From Verrucomicrobiota bacterium (GTDB lineage Bacteria > Verrucomicrobiota > Verrucomicrobiia > Opitutales > Oceanipulchritudinaceae), in contig JAJOKB010000090.1 in the NCBI GenBank assembly GCA_021208135.1, positions 1 through 40,324 on the forward strand: DNA of 40,324 bases, given 5' to 3'. This document shows, piece after piece, positions 36,886 to 40,324 of this stretch (position 1 is its first letter; each line of letters begins with the position of its first letter). The notes below the pieces were generated by a model that was given only the letters and a program-made list of their open reading frames with translations, was not told where the DNA came from and did not search any database. Made by a program: the position numbers and the translations under genes.

Positions 36886-36909
36886 AAGTTGCCAGCCTTA
36901 TGGCAACTT
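36886..36909 (+). promoter_or_regulatory. Perfect 9-bp hairpin directly before the trpB2 start
   Basis: AAGTTGCCA (36886-36894), loop GCCTTA, TGGCAACTT (36901-36909): an exact nine-pair stem with a six-base loop ending five bases before the trpB2 ATG. No T run follows, so it is not a standard terminator. It covers the place where the ribosome-binding site should be. It could restrict translation of trpB2 or be a protein-bound operator. Confidence 0.6.
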
Positions 36910-36914
36910 GAACT

Positions 36915-38280
36915 ATGGATACCATTAAATACCTCCTTCCCGAAGCTTCCATCCCGACCTCGTGGTACAATCTGCAGGCTGATTTTCCGCAGCCCATGGC
37001 CCCGGTCTTGCATCCAGCGAGCGGTGCACCCATTACGCCAGACGATCTTGCGCCTTTGTTCGCTCAGGAACTCATTGCGCAGGAAGTCTCCACCGAACGC
37101 TGGATTCCCATCCCCGAGGAGGTACGTGATTTGCTCGCTCAATGGCGCCCAAGCCCCTTGTTCAGAGCCCGCCGTTTGGAAAAGCTGCTGGATACTCCAG
37201 CCCGAATTTATTACAAATACGAAGGTGTGAGCCCGGCAGGTTCGCACAAACCAAATACCGCTATTCCACAAGCTTTTTATAACTATAAAGAAGGTATTCG
37301 CCGGATTTCCACTGAGACCGGGGCAGGGCAGTGGGGATCTTCCATGGCCATGGCCTGCGCGGCATTCGGCATGGAGTGTCTGGTTTACATGGTGAAAGTC
37401 AGCTTTCAGCAAAAACCTTACCGCAAAGCACTGATGGAGGCCTACGGCGCGCGTTGTGTGGCAAGTCCAAGTGCTGAAACTGAAGCAGGCAGGGCGATTT
37501 TGGGAACAATTCCCCGATAGCCGGGGATCTCTGGGCATCGCCATTTCCGAGGCGGTTGAAGTGGCCGTCAAAGATCCGCGCACCCGTTACTGCCTGGGAA
37601 GCGTCCTCAATCATGTGATGTTGCATCAGACAATAATCGGACTGGAAGCCATCGAGCAGTTCAAAATGGCTGAAGACTATCCTGACATTGTCATCGGTTG
37701 TACGGGCGGCGGATCCAATTTTGCCGGTATCGCCTTTCCATTTATAGGTGCCGGTCTGCGGGGAGGACCCAAACCCAGAATTCTAGCTGTGGAGCCAGCA
37801 GCTTGCCCATCTCTCACCAAGGGAAAATTCGCCTATGATTATGGTGATACGGCCAAACTGACGCCTTTGGTCAAAATGCACACCCTGGGAAGTACCTTTA
37901 TGCCTCCGGCCTTTCATACCGGTGGATTAAGATACCACGGCATGGCGCCTATGGTCAGTCATGCGCTTGACCTAGGCCTAATTGAGGCCACACATATTCA
38001 ACAACTGGAACTCTTTGCCGCTGGGCTGCAATTTGCCAAAGCCGAAGGCATTATCCCGGCCCCCGAAGCTTGCCACGCGGTGTGCGCCGCTATGAAGGAA
38101 GCCGAGCGCTGCAAACAAACCGGTGAAAGTAAGACAATCTTGTTCAACTTATGCGGACATGGTCACTTCGATATGCAGGCTTACACCGATTTCCTCGCCG
38201 GTAAATTGCAGGACTACGAATATCCCGAAGCGGAGGTCGCCATGGCACTATCTGGATTGCCAAATTTAGGAAATGTTTGA
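36915..38280 (+). CDS. trpB: TrpB2-type tryptophan synthase beta-like PLP enzyme (one frameshift)
   Basis: About 454 residues after repair, the size of the TrpB2 (long, alpha-independent) group. It starts 'MDTIKYLLPEASIPTSWYN', has 'RPSPLFRARRLEKLL', the PLP-lysine motif 'YEGVSPAGSHKPNTAI', 'ETGAGQWGSSMAMA', 'CTGGGSNFAGIAFPFIG' (phosphate loop) and 'MHTLGSTFMPPAFHTGGLRY'. It converts indole and serine to tryptophan in relatives, in some cases as an indole salvage enzyme. The break is near 37501: TTGGGAAC where TTGGAAC gives 'AILEQFPDSRGSLGIAIS', an extra G. No trpA or other trp gene is adjacent. Confidence 0.9.
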
Positions 38281-38283
38281 CCT

Positions 38284-38310
38284 GGGCACGGAATTCGCTG
38301 TGAATTGCCC
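38284..38310 (+). terminator. Imperfect hairpin after trpB2
   Basis: GGGCA-(CGG)-ATTC and GAATTGCCC form a nine-pair stem with a three-base bulge and a GCTGT loop, three bases after the trpB2 stop and before the next gene. There is no U tract, so it is only a weak terminator candidate. Confidence 0.35.
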
Positions 38311-38327
38311 ACTCTTAGTGCTGAACC

Positions 38328-40060
38328 ATGCCAGAATCCAAGCAAGATAGCGACTCCAATCCAACCCAGAAGGGTTTGGACCTGAGCAGTCTGAGCAACC
38401 TTTCTCTAGGTCCCGATTGGGGTACCGGAGATACCAAAAAACAGGGCAACAAATACGCTTCGATGGATATCGATGCTGATTCTGGACGCCACCGCAATCG
38501 TGGGGCACCTCCACGCAGGGATCGGAGGGGGCCACCTTCCGGATCGCGCGGCGGTGCGGATGCCAGTGCGGATAGAGGCTTTCGCCAGGAGCGCGATGGC
38601 AGTGCCGATCGCAGTCGTGGCAGAGGCCGTGGCCAGGAGCGCGACCGCGGACAACAACGGGGTCGCTCTGATAACTACGCACCGTTTCGTCCAGTTGTCG
38701 AAGCTCAATTCTACCCCGAAGACAACGCATTCAAGGTCTTAACTCAACACCTGCGCACCAGTTGCCGCACCTACGAGTTGTTTGAGATTGCGCGCTTGAT
38801 TCTGGAAAAACCGGAGCGTTTTGTCGCGGTCATTAAGTTGCTGCCCAACCGCGATGAACCGGAGGGTGTCTTCCATGTTTCCGTTCCCGATGGTTTGCCT
38901 TTTGAATCTGAACAAGAGGCATTACAACATGTTTTCACTCAGCATCTGGACAAGTTTTTCACCATCGAAGAGGTCGAAGTGGAACCACCGTCCGGTAGCT
39001 TCCAGGTTATCCATCGCTGCGGCTTCACCGGCGAACTGATTGCCCCGCCCAACTACCACAGGTATCAGGCATTGTGCCAGCAACACCACGCGCAAAATCT
39101 GGCCAACATGTCCTACGAACGCTTCACCCAACGCCTGGAAAGCATTCGCGACGAAGAACTGGTCAAAGCCTGGTTGGACAAAATGAAGAAACAGCAGCGT
39201 TTTACCCAAATTGTTGCTGAAGGCGAAACACCCAAAGTGCTGGATTCCCTGGACGCAGCCCGCTTGTTTCTGGTTACCCAAGCCAAGGACAAACTCATCA
39301 AAACCGCCCCGTCGTTGCGCGTTGGCGGCAAGGAAATTGCCGGACTGCCCGAAAGCAGTCGTATCCGCAAATCGATTGAATTTCTGCTGGGTCGCCAACA
39401 GCATTTCCCTCTTGATACCGCCAACCATTTGCGCGGACGCCTGCGCAGGATGAACTTCAATGTTTACAAACGTGGTTCCAAGGGCGTGTCTTACATTTGT
39501 GCCGTCAAGCGTCGCTTCCGCGAACCGAATGAAGTTATGGCTGAAAATCTGACCGATCTCATCGGTTTCATTGAAGCCCACCCCAAGGTCAAGGTAGGCG
39601 ATTTGCCTCTGCAATACCTGGGCATTCAAGTTCCATCCAAGGATGAGGAATCCGAAGGCAAGACTCTCGAGCCCAGCCAAAAGGAAAGCCTCAACGCGCT
39701 GGTCAGAGACCTCAAGTATCTGATCCAAACCGGTTACGTTGTTGAATACAGCGATTCCAGTTTGTATGTTCCACCTGCAAAGCAGTCTCCGGTAAAGAGC
39801 CTGCGGAGTCGGATAAGGATGAGTCTGGCAACGAAGATTCGCAACAGGAGCAAGCTGTTCAGGACATTGAGCAAACTTCTGTGCCCGAAGAGCATTCTAC
39901 AACGCCGTTGGAGGAGCCTGTAGCACCAATCGCGGAGCCAGTAGCGCCTGCCGAGGAACAAGCAACTCCAGTCGCAGAGCCTACGACTCACTTGGAAGAG
40001 CAAACAAACCAATCGGAGGAAACTCCGGTTACTGAAAAACCGTCGGGACTGTCGCAGTAG
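38328..40060 (+). CDS. Unknown protein with RG-rich disordered N-terminus, folded core and acidic repeat tail (one frameshift)
   Basis: About 577 residues after repair; I do not recognise a characterised family. Residues 1-125 are polar and disordered, with an Arg/Gly/Asp-rich tract at about 52-120 ('RGAPPRRDRRGPPSGSRGGA', 'DRSRGRGRGQERDRGQQRGR') like RGG boxes of RNA-binding proteins. Residues about 128-485 look globular, helical and basic in parts ('RLILEKPERFVAVIKLLPN', 'GLPESSRIRKSIEFLLGRQ', 'LRGRLRRMNFNVYKRGSKG'). The last 85-90 residues are an acidic, imperfectly repeated tail ('EEPVAPIAEPVAPAEEQATP'). This tail is in another frame reached by adding an A in the AAA run near 39797 (SPVK to EPAESDKDE). 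Without repair the gene would end at 39923 with an implausible basic tail. Its end overlaps convergent miaA by 32 bp. An RNA-related role is inference. Confidence 0.65.
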
Positions 40061-40324
40061 CGGCTTCCAGATGCTTCCCTTGCGGGCATTGGTTGCGAAA
40101 CCATGCCTGTTGTTTGCGTACCAGCTTACGGGTATTTTGACTGATAAGCTCAAACAAGCTGTCGAGATCTTCGCTGCCACTCCTTAGAAACTTAAGAACT
40201 TCACGGTAGCCAATAGCTGCCGAGGCGGTTGGATTGGTTTCCAGTCCTTGTGCCTGTAACTCTTGTACTTCTTCGACCAGACCATTGGCTATCATGAAGG
40301 CCGTGCGCTGAGCAATGCGTTGCC
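40029..40324 (-). CDS. miaA: tRNA dimethylallyltransferase MiaA, C-terminal part (runs off the window)
   Basis: Adds an isopentenyl group to A37 of tRNAs that read UNN codons. About the last 98 residues are present. They include 'RTAFMIANGLVEEVQEL', 'NPTASAAIGYREVLKFL' (the conserved 'A.GYRE..' motif) and 'NTRKLVRKQQAWFRNQ' (the 'T..yakrQ.tWfr' tRNA-binding motif). The reading frame is open to the window edge at 40324, so the Met in the middle is not the start. The 3' end overlaps the unknown plus-strand gene by 32 bp. Confidence 0.93.
   Translation of the reverse strand, partial: QRIAQRTAFMIANGLVEEVQELQAQGLETNPTASAAIGYREVLKFLRSGSEDLDSLFELISQNTRKLVRKQQAWFRNQCPQGKHLEAATATVPTVFQ

Noticed and set aside
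38922-39728. 268-codon minus-strand frame opposite the RG-rich protein
   Set aside because: Shadow of the plus-strand gene; no ribosome site and no family features.

Overview
This 40 kb window looks like a chromosomal stretch of a Gram-negative bacterium. My best placement is Verrucomicrobiota, probably Opitutia. This is inferred from gene content and not from a marker-gene comparison: split transhydrogenase genes (pntAA/pntAB/pntB), a B12-dependent class II ribonucleotide reductase, a YnbE/YdbL pair, a stand-alone RNA polymerase omega gene, mostly weak Shine-Dalgarno sites, and a conserved-looking RG-rich unknown next to miaA. There is no rRNA, phage, insertion sequence, CRISPR array or other obvious mobile DNA. 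Coding density is very high and no gene-free gap exceeds 300 bp.

Left part (1-17012, all minus strand): the 5' part of katG, a heterodimeric ABC exporter pair, a DUF4159 exported protein, the proton-translocating transhydrogenase pntAA-pntAB-pntB, and an 874-residue protein joining an actin/PilM-like domain to PEGA repeats and a TonB C-terminus. Before these in transcription order comes a tight run of ten genes: rpoZ, smpB, trmL, tolQ/exbB, tolR/exbD, tonB/tolA-like, recD, a small AsmA/YdbH-like gene, ynbE and ydbL. Middle (17146-30215): tRNA-Arg(CCG) and nrdJ on the plus strand, with nrdJ preceded by a pair of NrdR-box-like operators. Then a minus-strand series follows: a large hybrid-kinase-like sensor, serA, plsY, hom, lysC, thrC, which is a serine/homoserine/threonine pathway cluster. 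Right part (30359-40324): typA, a dus tRNA-dihydrouridine synthase, an FmdB-like small protein lacking cysteines, a BtuF-like binding protein, metF, a class A flavoprotein, a TrpB2-type enzyme, the RG-rich unknown and the 3' part of miaA.

The most pervasive feature is technical or evolutionary. About half of the protein genes, including ones normally essential, need one or a few single-base corrections to read through. Most sites lie in short homopolymers, and the protein sequence on both sides of each break is otherwise well conserved. I read these as uncorrected sequencing or assembly indels and annotate each gene as one interrupted CDS over its full span.

The most interesting biology is: (1) the PilM-like/PEGA/TonB fusion; (2) a miniature YdbH-YnbE-YdbL envelope-bridge operon inside an rpoZ-tol-recD gene run; (3) a hybrid sensor whose kinase core has lost its phospho-acceptor His and ATP-binding glycine motifs but keeps an intact receiver; (4) the RG-rich/acidic-tailed unknown; and (5) a perfect hairpin abutting the start codon of trpB2.
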